A DNA stretch of 14,722 nt from an uncultured Porphyromonadaceae bacterium (GCA_947177595.1 CAMWUZ010000021.1:1-14722); one strand, 5' to 3'. Counted from the stretch's first letter, positions 6,487 to 14,318 are shown. The notes: a model not told the origin generated them from the sequence alone. Numbers and translations are program-made.

Positions 6487-7728
6487 ATGGATAGATCACA
6501 ATTTGAAATAATGGCACCCGTAGGCAGCTTCGAGGCTTTGCATGCAGCTATAGAAGCCGGCGCGGACGCCATATACTTCGGAGTGCAGGGGCTCAATATG
6601 CGCAATCGCTCTTCGGCAAACTTCACCATAACTGACCTGCGCAATATCATCGCCACTTGCAACGGGGCAGGGGTGAAGACCTATCTCACGGTCAACACCA
6701 TTATATATGATGAGGATATCGCCGCGCTTGACGAAACACTCACCGCTGCTGCAGAAGCGGGAGTGTCCGCCGTCATCGCCTCCGATATCGCCGCCATAAC
6801 CGCCGCGAGAGCCAAGGGTATAGAGGTGCATATATCCACCCAGTGCAATATATCCAACACCGCGGCAGTGAGATACTACGCTAAATGGGCAGACACTGTA
6901 GTTCTTGCCAGAGAGCTGAATCTCGACCAGGTGAAGGCTATATCCGAAGCCATAGATGCCGAGCCGATACTCGGTCCCGCCGGCAAGCCGGTGAAAATCG
7001 AGATGTTTTGCCACGGTGCCCTCTGTATGGCTGTGTCCGGCAAATGCTATCTGAGCCTCCACACACTCAACTCCAGCGCAAACCGTGGAGCCTGCGCCCA
7101 GATATGCCGCCGCGCATATTCCGTGACCGACAGGGATACCGGCGAGCAGCTTGAGGTGGAAAACAAATATATAATGTCGCCCAAGGATCTGAAGACAATC
7201 CATTTCCTTAACAAGATGGTGGATGCCGGAGTGACAGTGTTTAAGATAGAAGGACGCGCGAGAGGTCCCGAGTATGTATATACCGCGGTCAAGGCATACG
7301 ACACAGCTCTACGCGCCATCTGCGCCGGCACATTCACCCCGGAGCTGCTTGAAAGTCTCGAGACAGAACTCGCCAAGATTTTCAACCGCGGCTATTGGGA
7401 CGGCTACTACCTCGGGCAGAGGCTCGGGGAGTGGAGCGCAAAATACGGCTCTTCGGCAACAAGGGTGAAGAAATATACAGCCAAAGCTGTGAAATATTTC
7501 TCGAAACTCGGAGTAGCGGAATTTCTCATAGAGGATGGCTCGCTCAGTGTAGGTGACGAGATTATAATAGCGGGACCCACTACGGGTGCGATTATAACGA
7601 CCGTTTCAGAAATCAGGGTCGATCTCAAGCCGGTGACCACTGCCGTGAAAGGGCAAAGTATCTCGATACCCGTACCGGCAAAGGTGCGTCCGTCAGACCG
7701 CCTGTACCTCTGGCTCCCTACCGCGTGA
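6487..7728 (+). CDS. U32-family protein, probably a tRNA uridine hydroxylation factor (TrhP-like)
   Basis: The 413-aa protein has the U32 family hallmarks: an N-terminal MAPVGSFEALHAAIEAGADAIY-type strand and loop (residues 9-30), and the signature region of residues 175-210. That region carries Cys175, Cys180, Cys187, Cys203 and Cys207 in FCHGALC, SGKC and NRGACAQICRR. It is followed by SPKDL and FKIEGRARGPEYV. In characterised relatives (UbiU/V, TrhP, RlhA) cysteines of this region bind an iron-sulfur cluster. Despite the peptidase name, family members act in tRNA, rRNA or quinone hydroxylation. Length matches the roughly 420-aa TrhP type rather than the longer RlhA type with an extra domain. 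It has its own promoter and ends at a strong terminator, so it is probably monocistronic. Assignment to the family is firm; the substrate is inferred. Confidence 0.88.
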   Translation: MDRSQFEIMAPVGSFEALHAAIEAGADAIYFGVQGLNMRNRSSANFTITDLRNIIATCNGAGVKTYLTVNTIIYDEDIAALDETLTAAAEAGVSAVIASDIAAITAARAKGIEVHISTQCNISNTAAVRYYAKWADTVVLARELNLDQVKAISEAIDAEPILGPAGKPVKIEMFCHGALCMAVSGKCYLSLHTLNSSANRGACAQICRRAYSVTDRDTGEQLEVENKYIMSPKDLKTIHFLNKMVDAGVTVFKIEGRARGPEYVYTAVKAYDTALRAICAGTFTPELLESLETELAKIFNRGYWDGYYLGQRLGEWSAKYGSSATRVKKYTAKAVKYFSKLGVAEFLIEDGSLSVGDEIIIAGPTTGAIITTVSEIRVDLKPVTTAVKGQSISIPVPAKVRPSDRLYLWLPTA

Positions 7729-7754
7729 CGACCTTATTGACCCTATAAAAACAG

Positions 7755-7783
7755 CGGAGGCTGCATCACTGATGCAGCCTCCG
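7755..7783. terminator. Bidirectional intrinsic terminator between convergent genes
   Basis: A perfect 13-bp stem pairs CGGAGGCTGCATC (7755-7767) with GATGCAGCCTCCG (7771-7783) around the loop ACT. On the plus strand it is followed by GATGTTTTAG. On the minus strand it is followed by CTGTTTTTATAG. It lies between the U32 gene and rpmA, which converge here, and should terminate both. Confidence 0.92.
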
Positions 7784-7805
7784 GATGTTTTAGCTGAACG
7801 CGTAT

Positions 7806-8066
7806 TTACGCTTCTGCCGGAGCTACGCTGATAAATCTTCTGCCGTTTTTGCCGGTAGAGAATACAACTGTTCCGTCGATAAGAGCATAAATGGTGTGGT
7901 CTTTGCCCATGCCGACATTATCGCCGGGATGATGCACTGTGCCACGCTGGCGCTTGATGATGTTGCCTGCTTTGGCGCTCTGACCACCGAAAATCTTAAC
8001 TCCGAGTCGTTTGCTTTCTGACTCACGGCCGTTCTTAGAACTACCTACACCTTTCTTATGTGCCAT
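7806..8066 (-). CDS. rpmA: 50S ribosomal protein L27
   Basis: An 86-aa L27 (bL27), a small basic protein of the large ribosomal subunit whose N-terminus reaches the peptidyl transferase centre. The N-terminus MAHKKGVGSSKNGRESESKRLG is the family signature, and GGQ, RQRGT and HHPGDNVGMGKDHTIYAL follow in the usual order. The protein starts directly with MAHKK, with no cleavable leader of the Firmicutes type. It lies 21 bp downstream of rplU on the same strand, the common rplU-rpmA arrangement, and ends before the shared bidirectional terminator. Confidence 0.98.
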   Translation of the reverse strand: MAHKKGVGSSKNGRESESKRLGVKIFGGQSAKAGNIIKRQRGTVHHPGDNVGMGKDHTIYALIDGTVVFSTGKNGRRFISVAPAEA

Positions 8067-8087
8067 TTCTTTAAGATTTTTAGAGGA

Positions 8088-8408
8088 TTAAGCAACAACT
8101 TCTTTGATTAACACTTTGGAGAAGAACTGGCGGTGACCGTTTTTGCGGCGATAGCCTTTGCGACGTTTCTTCTTGAAAACAATCACTTTGTCTCCTTTTA
8201 CCAGCGGGGTGAGAACTTCACATACCACCTTTGCGCCGTCAACGAGAGGAGCGCCTACTTTTACGGCTCCATCTACATCTGAAAGAAGAACTCGGTCAAA
8301 TTCTACCTTGTCTCCCTCTTTGGTGTTTTCACCAAGGTAATGAACATACAGGAACTTGTTGGGCTCTGCCTTGAACTGCTGTCCCTGGATTTCTACAATT
8401 GCGTACAT
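8088..8408 (-). CDS. rplU: 50S ribosomal protein L21
   Basis: A 106-aa L21 (bL21), a primary 23S rRNA-binding protein of the large subunit. The N-terminus MYAIVEIQGQQFKAEPNKFL and the C-terminal KKKRRKGYRRKNGHRQ segment are typical. The frame is open further upstream to 8543, but the start is placed at the ATG at 8408. The family begins with MYAIV, and the promoter at 8500-8530 lies inside the longer version. It is co-transcribed with rpmA. The leader between promoter and start is about 85 nt and can fold, so autoregulation through the leader is possible. Confidence 0.97.
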   Translation of the reverse strand: MYAIVEIQGQQFKAEPNKFLYVHYLGENTKEGDKVEFDRVLLSDVDGAVKVGAPLVDGAKVVCEVLTPLVKGDKVIVFKKKRRKGYRRKNGHRQFFSKVLIKEVVA

Positions 8409-8424
8409 CCTGTTATAGGTTTTA

Positions 8425-8474
8425 CGGTTATTCCCGCGGGCGGCACTTCCAATCGGCGGAATTGCACTTAACCG
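8425..8474 (-). promoter_or_regulatory. Structured 5' leader of rplU-rpmA (candidate L21 control element)
   Basis: In the untranslated leader, CGGTTA (minus strand, 8474-8469) pairs with TAACCG (8430-8425). The intervening sequence contains a TTCC/GGAA hairpin and a CCCGCGGG palindrome. A ribosomal protein binding such a structure is a common way to autoregulate. No known leader family is recognised, and the outer stem is only 6 bp, so this is tentative. Confidence 0.3.
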
Positions 8475-8499
8475 GAGCCCGACGAGCAAAATTCGGCGG

Positions 8500-8530
8500 C
8501 AAAGGTAGTGATAATTATTAGTAATGCAAA
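8500..8530 (-). promoter_or_regulatory. Promoter of rplU-rpmA
   Basis: On the minus strand, TTTG (8530-8527) forms the -33 element and TACCTTTG (8507-8500) the -7 element, separated by 19 bp. This is a full match to the Bacteroidetes consensus. Transcription would start near 8493. Confidence 0.8.
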
Positions 8531-8569
8531 ATTCATAATACATAATTAATAAATTGCCGAAGATTTTAC

Positions 8570-8577
8570 TAACTTTG
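8570..8577 (+). promoter_or_regulatory. -7 promoter element of the nrnA-glmM operon
   Basis: TAACTTTG matches TAnnTTTG and sits 27 bases before the ATG at 8605. A TTG at 8554-8556 is only 13 bp upstream, and no good -33 element is seen at 19-21 bp, so this promoter is less certain. It is divergent from the rplU promoter. Confidence 0.5.
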
Positions 8578-8604
8578 CGTCAGTTTCCCAAGCATGACGA
8601 CCTG

Positions 8605-9651
8605 ATGACCATCACCAAAAGCATAAGCGAGGAAAAAGTAGCCGCGGTCAAGAAAATGATTGAGGCGAGCCGCAGAATTGTGATTACCTGTCACAAGACT
8701 CCGGACGGTGATGCCCTCGGCTCGAGTCTCGCACTGGCGGCAGTGCTTGCCGGTGACCGCAAGTATGTTCACGTTGTCACTCCGGACACTCCCCCGAAAA
8801 TCCTGAAATTTCTTCCGGGTGCCGATCATATTGTCATTGCAAGCCGGTTTCATGAGCGCGCCAAGCACCTCCTCGATACCGCCGATCTGGTGTTTTGCCT
8901 CGACTACAACGCGCCCATGAGGGTTGATCGCCTTGAACCGCTGCTCATGGAAAGCCCCGCGCCGAGAATCATGATAGACCATCATCTCGATCCGGCTGAT
9001 TTCACTGATATAGCTATATCCAGCCCCGAGGAGTCAAGCACCTGCGCGCTGCTTTACAGGCTCCTCTATCAGATGGGATGGGCGGGAAAGATTCATGCTG
9101 ATGCGGCAACCTGCATCTACACCGGAATGCTCACCGACACCGGTAATTTCTCCTATAATTCCAACAATCCCGATCTCTATCTTATCATCGCCCGGCTCCT
9201 CACCACAGGCATCAACAAGGACGAGATATATAATACGGTGTGGAATACCAACAGCGTCAACCGGCTGCGCATCTGCGGCTACTCCATTTACCGCAAGATG
9301 CATCTTTTCCCTGAATACTCGCTGTCGCTTATCTGCCTGAACCGCGGCGAGCTCAATGAGTTCGACTATGTGAAAGGCGATACCGAAGGGCTTGTCAACA
9401 AGCCTCTTAGCATTCCCGGTATAGTTTGGAGCGTGTATATGAGGGAGGATAACAAGGAATATATAAAGGTGTCGATGCGAAGCATCGGCAACTTCCCCGT
9501 GAATACGATATGCGAAAAGCTGTATGGCGGAGGAGGGCATCTCAATGCCGCCGGAGGAGAGTTTCACGGCACTATGAGGGAGGCTGCCGAAAAACTGTTC
9601 CTCATGTTGCCAGAGATTAAGGCTTACTTGGAAAAAAGCGCAAACGAATAA
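8605..9651 (+). CDS. nrnA: DHH/DHHA1 phosphoesterase, bifunctional oligoribonuclease / pAp phosphatase
   Basis: This 348-aa NrnA-type enzyme would degrade short oligonucleotides to mononucleotides and dephosphorylate pAp to AMP in the cytoplasm. Motifs visible with the 8605 start are HKTPDGDALGS at residues 30-40 (metal ligands His30, Asp34, Asp36), Asp100 in LDYNAP, the DHH triad at 125-127, and TGMLTDTGNFSYN with Asp178. The DHHA1 substrate-binding motif GGGGHLNAAGG lies near residues 307-317. Length is normal for the family. A TTG start at 8554 is possible by frame, but it lies upstream of the -7 promoter element, so the ATG at 8605 is chosen. It is the first gene of a five-gene run; the next gene starts 24 bp after its stop. 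Confidence 0.93.
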   Translation: MTITKSISEEKVAAVKKMIEASRRIVITCHKTPDGDALGSSLALAAVLAGDRKYVHVVTPDTPPKILKFLPGADHIVIASRFHERAKHLLDTADLVFCLDYNAPMRVDRLEPLLMESPAPRIMIDHHLDPADFTDIAISSPEESSTCALLYRLLYQMGWAGKIHADAATCIYTGMLTDTGNFSYNSNNPDLYLIIARLLTTGINKDEIYNTVWNTNSVNRLRICGYSIYRKMHLFPEYSLSLICLNRGELNEFDYVKGDTEGLVNKPLSIPGIVWSVYMREDNKEYIKVSMRSIGNFPVNTICEKLYGGGGHLNAAGGEFHGTMREAAEKLFLMLPEIKAYLEKSANE

Positions 9652-9675
9652 GATTAAAAAAAATACTATCTCGAT

Positions 9676-10242
9676 ATGAAGAATAAATACATAAGCAGAT
9701 TTCTTGCGGTCGCTCTGATGGCGGTGTGTGCAACCATACAGTCGTGCAGCGACAAAAAGAGCTATGCCGAGCTGCTCCAGGATGAAAACAAGGCGGTCAA
9801 TGTGTTTCTCGCAGACCATCGTGTTGCCGAAGCACTCCCCGAAGGCAATAAATTTGAAACCGGCGACAACGCTCCATATTATCCGCTTGACGACGAAGGC
9901 AACCTGTATATGCAGGTCATTGAGGTCGGTGACGGACCGATGGCGCAGGACGATCAGATCGTATATTTCCGATTCAGAAGAACCAATCTCAGCTTGTATC
10001 CCATAATGAGCTGGGATGGAAACAGCGACAATATCGAATTGGGCGACCAGTCTTTCCGCTACAAAAACACCTCGCTCCAGTCATCGGTGCAGTGGGGCTC
10101 CGGTGTTCAGGCGCCCCTCGAATATCTGCCTCTCAACAGTCAGGTGCGTCTGGTGGTGAAATCGCAGTATGGCTGGACAAGCGAGATTGCATATGTGATT
10201 CCGTTCCTTTATGAAATCCGTTACTTACCCGGAAAAATTTAA
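9676..10242 (+). CDS. DUF4827-family lipoprotein
   Basis: The 188-aa product is a predicted lipoprotein. It has a basic start (MKNKYISR), a hydrophobic core, and a lipobox ending at Cys24 (IQSC) followed by SDKKS, so it should be anchored in the cell envelope facing the periplasm. The mature part matches the general look of the Bacteroidales DUF4827 family, with YYPLDDEGNLYMQVIEVGDG and DDQIVYFRFRR, a pattern reminiscent of FKBP-like beta-sheet folds. Aromatic proline-isomerase catalytic residues cannot be assigned by eye. It sits 12 bp upstream of glmM, in the same operon as nrnA. Its function is unknown. A role in envelope biogenesis is suggested only by its envelope-enzyme neighbours. Confidence 0.8.
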   Translation: MKNKYISRFLAVALMAVCATIQSCSDKKSYAELLQDENKAVNVFLADHRVAEALPEGNKFETGDNAPYYPLDDEGNLYMQVIEVGDGPMAQDDQIVYFRFRRTNLSLYPIMSWDGNSDNIELGDQSFRYKNTSLQSSVQWGSGVQAPLEYLPLNSQVRLVVKSQYGWTSEIAYVIPFLYEIRYLPGKI

Positions 10243-10254
10243 TCAAATCAAGAT

Positions 10255-11643
10255 ATGTCTCTAATCAAATCAATTTCAGGTATCCGCGGCACTATCGGCG
10301 GAGCGCCGGGTGAAGGACTTTCGCCTCTCGATATCGTTAAGTTCACAGCGGCTTATGCCACTTTTATCCGCAAAACCACTACAAAGACAAGCAATGTCAT
10401 TGTGGTTGGACGCGATGCGCGCCTCAGCGGGGAGATGGTGAGCGGAATCGTTGTTTCAACTCTTTGCGGAATGGGATTCGATGTAGTTAATATCGGACTC
10501 GCTTCAACTCCTACGACGGAGATTGCCGTTACTGCCGAAAACGCCTGCGGCGGCATCATCATCACCGCAAGCCACAACCCGGTGCAGTGGAACGCCCTCA
10601 AGCTACTCAACGAAAACGGCGAGTTTCTCAACGATGCCCAGGGCAAGGAGGTGCTTGCTATCGCTGCCGACGACTCATATACTTTCGCTCCCGTCATGGA
10701 GCTCGGTCACGAGCAGATCAACACCACATACAACCGTCGCCATATCGACTCGGTGCTCGCTCTCGACCTTGTTGATTTCAAGGCTATCGCTGATGCTGAC
10801 TTCACCGTGGCTGTAGATGCCGTTAATTCTGTCGGCGGCGTGGTGATTCCTCAGCTTCTGAAAGCACTCGGCGTGAAAAACGTCATAGAGCTCAACTGCG
10901 AGGCTACCGGTAAATTCGCTCACACACCGGAACCAATCCCCGAAAACCTCACCCAGATTTCAGACCTCATGAAAGAAGGTCGCGCAGATGTCGGCTTTGT
11001 GGTTGACCCGGACGTTGACCGCCTCGCGATCGTTATGGAAAACGGTGAGATGTTCGTTGAGGAATATACCCTTGTGGCTATCGCAGACTATGTGCTTTCT
11101 CAAACACCCGGCTCTACCGTGAACAACCTCAGCTCATCACGCGCACTCCGAGATGTTACGGAGCGCCACGGATGCTCGTACAGCGCCAGCGCGGTCGGTG
11201 AGGTGAATGTCACCACCAAGATGAAGGAAACCGGTGCGGTGATTGGCGGCGAAGGAAACGGCGGTGTCATCTATCCCGCAAGCCACTATGGTCGCGATGC
11301 TCTCGTAGGCGTGGCTCTGTTCCTCACCCTCCTTGCCAAGAGCGGTAAGAAAGTGAGCGAGCTCAAGAAAACATATCCCGCTTATGCCATCGCCAAGAAT
11401 AAAATTGAGCTCACTCCCGAAATCAATGTAGATGCTATCCTTGAAGAGGTGAAAAAGCGCTACTCTTCAGAGAAAATCACCGATATCGACGGTGTGAAGA
11501 TTGATTTCGCCGATTCATGGGTTCATCTGCGCAAGAGCAATACCGAGCCTATCATCCGCATCTACTCGGAAGCCGCTACCATGGAGGCTGCCGATGAGCT
11601 TGCGCGCCAGATAAAGGATGTAATCGCTTCCATGACTGCGTGA
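10255..11643 (+). CDS. glmM: Phosphoglucosamine mutase
   Basis: A 462-aa alpha-D-phosphohexomutase that would convert glucosamine-6-phosphate to glucosamine-1-phosphate, the step leading to UDP-GlcNAc for peptidoglycan and lipid A. Four family motifs are present in order: the active-site phosphoserine loop TASHNP at residues 104-109 (Ser106), the metal-binding DPDVDRL at 251-257, the sugar-recognition GEGNGG loop near residues 336-341, and the phosphate-binding KSNTEPIIRIYSEA near 427. GRDARLSGE at 52-60 is also typical. Length is normal. A phosphomannomutase activity cannot be excluded from sequence alone, but envelope-gene neighbours and the Bacteroidales family favour GlmM. Its TGA stop overlaps the GTG start of the next gene. 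Confidence 0.92.
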   Translation: MSLIKSISGIRGTIGGAPGEGLSPLDIVKFTAAYATFIRKTTTKTSNVIVVGRDARLSGEMVSGIVVSTLCGMGFDVVNIGLASTPTTEIAVTAENACGGIIITASHNPVQWNALKLLNENGEFLNDAQGKEVLAIAADDSYTFAPVMELGHEQINTTYNRRHIDSVLALDLVDFKAIADADFTVAVDAVNSVGGVVIPQLLKALGVKNVIELNCEATGKFAHTPEPIPENLTQISDLMKEGRADVGFVVDPDVDRLAIVMENGEMFVEEYTLVAIADYVLSQTPGSTVNNLSSSRALRDVTERHGCSYSASAVGEVNVTTKMKETGAVIGGEGNGGVIYPASHYGRDALVGVALFLTLLAKSGKKVSELKKTYPAYAIAKNKIELTPEINVDAILEEVKKRYSSEKITDIDGVKIDFADSWVHLRKSNTEPIIRIYSEAATMEAADELARQIKDVIASMTA

Positions 11644-12593
11644 AACATCTCGTAACCGCATTACTCGCATCACTGCTGCTTATGCCGGCGTATCCGGCAA
11701 GGGCGGCAGTGCCTGCTTTAGCCGACTCGGCTATGGCGTTTGTGGCTGTTCCCGTGGCGCATCTGCGCGAAAAACCGGCGCATTCGTCCGAAATGGTGTC
11801 GCAGGCGCTCCTCGGCACTCCGGTGTGTGTCACCGACACGGTTGGGGAATGGATAGCCGTAATCCTTCCAGATTCCTATCCCGGATATATCAGCTCTTCA
11901 TCGCTCGTGGCTGTGTCGCCTGATGATTTCGCCCGTTGGAAATCCTCCGATAGGGTGATTGTAACCGCACCCGCCACTGTGGATGTTGTTGCCGATACGG
12001 TTCGCGGCGGCAGAATCACCTATCTGATGAACGGCACTGTTGTGTGCGGTCACTCTGATCCGGGCAGCGGTTATTTCGCTGTGACTATGCCGGACGGCGG
12101 CAGCGGTTATATTCCGCAGAATGCGGCGATGCCTTTCCCCGGGGCGTTTTCGCGATATACTGATACTGACATTGTGCTGTCCACCGCCTCGCTTGCGCTC
12201 GGCGCACCATATCTATGGGGCGGTACCACTCTGCTCGCTCCCGACTGCTCCGGCTTGGTGAAAAGAGCTTATTTCGCTGCCGGACTTCTATTGCCGCGCG
12301 ATGCCTCGCAGCAGGCGCTTGCAGGCATTGAGATTCCTTTATCCCGACCCGATCTCTGGAAGAGGGGAGACCTTCTCTTTTTCACCAACGATGCCGGTAC
12401 CAAAATCACCCATGTGGCGATCTATGACCGTCGCGGGCGTTTCATTCACTCCTCCGGCAAGGTTTTCATCGCATCCGTCTATCCTGAGGATGACCTCTAT
12501 ATTCCACGTCGCGTAGCGCGGGTGGTGCGCATTGCCGGTTGCGAGGATACTCCGGGGATTATACGTCTCACTTCTCATCCGTGGTATTTCTGA
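11640..12593 (+). CDS. NlpC/P60 cell-wall hydrolase with two SH3-like domains
   Basis: The 317-aa exported protein begins at a GTG that overlaps the glmM stop (GTGA), so it is translationally coupled. Residues 1-22 form a signal peptide ending in AYPARA. Two SH3b-like domains follow at about residues 34-90 (HLREKP, EWIAVILPDSYPGYI) and 100-165 (YFAVTMPDGGSGYIP). The C-terminal NlpC/P60 cysteine peptidase domain carries the likely triad Cys203 (PDCSG), His258 (THVAIY) and His270 (FIHSSG). This architecture matches periplasmic gamma-D-glutamyl-L-diamino-acid endopeptidases of the YkfC type, which cleave cell-wall peptides for recycling or remodelling. The substrate is inferred. It lies next to glmM and a PAP2 phosphatase, giving an envelope-focused gene group. 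Confidence 0.9.
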   Translation: MKHLVTALLASLLLMPAYPARAAVPALADSAMAFVAVPVAHLREKPAHSSEMVSQALLGTPVCVTDTVGEWIAVILPDSYPGYISSSSLVAVSPDDFARWKSSDRVIVTAPATVDVVADTVRGGRITYLMNGTVVCGHSDPGSGYFAVTMPDGGSGYIPQNAAMPFPGAFSRYTDTDIVLSTASLALGAPYLWGGTTLLAPDCSGLVKRAYFAAGLLLPRDASQQALAGIEIPLSRPDLWKRGDLLFFTNDAGTKITHVAIYDRRGRFIHSSGKVFIASVYPEDDLYIPRRVARVVRIAGCEDTPGIIRLTSHPWYF

Positions 12594-12594
12594 C

Positions 12595-13200
12595 ATGAAG
12601 AGGGCTGTGTTGGTTTTCATGCTGGCTATGGCGGTTTCAATGTCCGCTTTCGCGCAGACTCAGCCTGAGCCTCATGCGAAGAGATATTATCTTGATGATG
12701 TGGCGCAGTTTGTTCCCACTATCGCTAATTTCGGTCTGAGCGTATGCGGAGTGAAGCCAAAGCATGACTGGCGGGAGCGTATTGCTCTTACCGCCACCTC
12801 GATGATTATCTGCGAGGGAGTCACCTACGCGCTGAAATATACCGTTCACTCCACGCGCCCTGACGGTACTGACAATCATTCTTTCCCGTCGGGACATTCG
12901 GCGCGCGCTTTTCGCGGAGCCGAGATGCTTCGGTCGGAATATGGCTGGGGCTGGGGTACCGGAGGCTATGCCGTGGCGGTAGGTGTTGCCGCGCTTCGCA
13001 TTCATCACCGCCGGCACCGTTTCGGCGATGTAGCCGCAGGAGCCGCCATCGGTTTTCTGAGTGCCCGCGCCGCCTATATTATTCTGCCGCTTGAGAGGAA
13101 GCTCTTTGGCTGGAACCGCTCGGAAGTCACAGCGGTTGCCGCTCCGTCGTGGTCACCAGAAACCCGCACATTCTCTCTCGCCGCATCCATCACTTTCTGA
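12595..13200 (+). CDS. PAP2-family membrane/periplasmic phosphatase
   Basis: This 201-aa protein starts with a signal peptide (residues 1-20, ending SAFA before QTQPE) and carries the three motifs of the PAP2 acid phosphatase superfamily. They are Lys81-x6-Arg88-Pro89, PSGH at 98-101 with catalytic His101, and Arg135-x5-His141 followed by Asp145 in RFGDVAAG. All expected catalytic residues are present. Members dephosphorylate lipid phosphates such as undecaprenyl pyrophosphate or lipid A, or small phosphomonoesters, outside the cytoplasm; which applies here cannot be told. The ATG at 12595 is one base after the NlpC stop. An upstream start at 12532 would destroy the signal peptide. The C-terminus ends FSLAASITF, an aromatic-ended strand that could be an outer-membrane strand, but this is speculative. 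Confidence 0.87.
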   Translation: MKRAVLVFMLAMAVSMSAFAQTQPEPHAKRYYLDDVAQFVPTIANFGLSVCGVKPKHDWRERIALTATSMIICEGVTYALKYTVHSTRPDGTDNHSFPSGHSARAFRGAEMLRSEYGWGWGTGGYAVAVGVAALRIHHRRHRFGDVAAGAAIGFLSARAAYIILPLERKLFGWNRSEVTAVAAPSWSPETRTFSLAASITF

Positions 13201-13250
13201 TAAGCATGAGGCAATTCTTATGAATTGGAATAAAAATGGGTGGTAAGATA

Positions 13251-13281
13251 TTGTGTAAATAACGAGAAATCACTACCTTTG
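13251..13281 (+). promoter_or_regulatory. Promoter of the rplM-rpsI-rpsB operon
   Basis: TTG at 13251-13253 (-33) and TACCTTTG at 13274-13281 (-7) are 20 bp apart, a full Bacteroidetes match. Transcription would start near 13288, leaving a leader of about 100 nt before the GTG at 13391. Confidence 0.8.
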
Positions 13282-13319
13282 CAGCCGATTATGCCCGAAA
13301 AATAATCAACGGAGCATCT

Positions 13320-13350
13320 GCGGCGCAGTCATTGGCCTGTACTGCGGCGT
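13320..13350 (+). promoter_or_regulatory. Leader hairpin upstream of rplM (candidate L13 autoregulatory element)
   Basis: CGCAGT (13324-13329) pairs with ACTGCG (13341-13346) around an 11-nt loop. The stem can extend outward through C13321-G13349 and G13322-C13348 past one G-G mismatch. It lies in the untranslated leader between the promoter and the start codon, in an otherwise AT-rich region. L13 leaders are known in other bacteria; this one is not recognised as a described family. Confidence 0.4.
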
Positions 13351-13390
13351 GTGTGTTCTATTTAAAAACTTATTAATTAACTATTTAAAA

Positions 13391-13870
13391 GTGGATACTT
13401 TAAGCTACAGAACTGAAACTCCCAACGCAAAGAGCGTTGAGCACGGGTGGGTGGTTATCGATGCCACCGACCAGGTTCTTGGTCGTCTTTGCGCTAAAGT
13501 CGCCAAGATTCTCCGCGGCAAGTATAAACCTTGCTATTCGCCCAACATTGAATGCGGCGACAATGTCATCATTATCAATGCCGATAAGGTGCGCCTCACC
13601 GGTAAGAAAATGACCGACCGTATTTATCTTTCTTACACCGGCTATCCCGGCGGACAGCGTCAGACCACTCCCGAAGTGCTGATGAAGAAAGCTCAGAACA
13701 AGCATCTCAAACCCGGCTACAACCCCTTGTTCATCAAAGTGATGAAAGGTATGCTTCCCAAAAACCGCCTCGGTCGCCGCATTATTGAGAATATGCACGT
13801 TTACAATGGTCCCGAGCATCCCCACGAAGCTCAGAACCCCAAAGTTATCGATATTAACAAACTTAAATAA
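13391..13870 (+). CDS. rplM: 50S ribosomal protein L13
   Basis: A 159-aa L13 (uL13), an early-assembly protein of the large subunit. Recognisable segments are WVVIDATDQVLGRL, GKYKP, CGDNVIIINADK, TGKKMTDRIYLSYTGYPGG and KGMLPKNRLGR. The start is placed at GTG 13391 because the Bacteroidetes family begins MDTLSY. The frame stays open to an earlier GTG at 13349, but that start lies inside the leader hairpin and adds residues not seen in the family. There is no strong ribosome-binding site, as usual in this phylum. It is nine bases upstream of rpsI. Confidence 0.97.
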   Translation: MDTLSYRTETPNAKSVEHGWVVIDATDQVLGRLCAKVAKILRGKYKPCYSPNIECGDNVIIINADKVRLTGKKMTDRIYLSYTGYPGGQRQTTPEVLMKKAQNKHLKPGYNPLFIKVMKGMLPKNRLGRRIIENMHVYNGPEHPHEAQNPKVIDINKLK

Positions 13871-13879
13871 GCCTACAGA

Positions 13880-14266
13880 ATGGAAACAGTAAATGCAGTA
13901 GGTCGCCGCAAAGCAGCTGTGGCTCGCGTAATCCTCAAGGAAGGCAACGGCGCCATCACTATCAACCGTCGTCCGCTCGAGGTTTATTTCCCCTCTTCTA
14001 TTCTTCAGTACATCGTCAAGCAGCCCCTGAGCCTTCTTGACGTAGCTGAAAAATATGACATTCACGTGAATCTTGACGGTGGCGGCTACAAGGGACAGGC
14101 TGAGGCTCTTCGTCTCGCTATCGCCCGCGCGCTCGTTAAAATTAACCCCGAAGACAAGAGCGCTCTCCGCAAGGAAGGCTTCATGACCCGTGACCCCCGC
14201 TCTGTCGAGCGTAAGAAACCCGGTCAGCCCAAAGCCCGCAAGCGCTTCCAGTTCTCAAAGCGTTAA
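13880..14266 (+). CDS. rpsI: 30S ribosomal protein S9
   Basis: A 128-aa S9 (uS9), whose C-terminal tail reaches the P-site tRNA in the small subunit. Family features are NAVGRRKAAVARV near the N-terminus, GGGYKGQAEALRLAIARAL in the middle, and the conserved basic ending RKRFQFSKR. It follows rplM by nine bases, the widespread rplM-rpsI pair, and is probably co-transcribed with it and with rpsB. Confidence 0.98.
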   Translation: METVNAVGRRKAAVARVILKEGNGAITINRRPLEVYFPSSILQYIVKQPLSLLDVAEKYDIHVNLDGGGYKGQAEALRLAIARALVKINPEDKSALRKEGFMTRDPRSVERKKPGQPKARKRFQFSKR

Positions 14267-14318
14267 TCTATCGGCTGCTTGACCATATAAAAGCGAAGTG
14301 TTTAGAATCTAAATCATG

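Noticed and set aside
8409..8543. A 45-residue N-terminal extension of L21
   Set aside because: It would include the rplU promoter and is absent from the L21 family; the ATG at 8408 is used.
13212..13227. CAATTC-TTAT-GAATTG hairpin after the PAP2 gene as a terminator
   Set aside because: Six A/T-rich pairs and no T tract follow it. Transcription may continue into the rplM promoter region, so it is not called as a terminator.
13349..13390. A 14-residue N-terminal extension of L13 from an earlier GTG
   Set aside because: It begins inside the leader hairpin and adds residues not found in the family, which starts MDTLSY.
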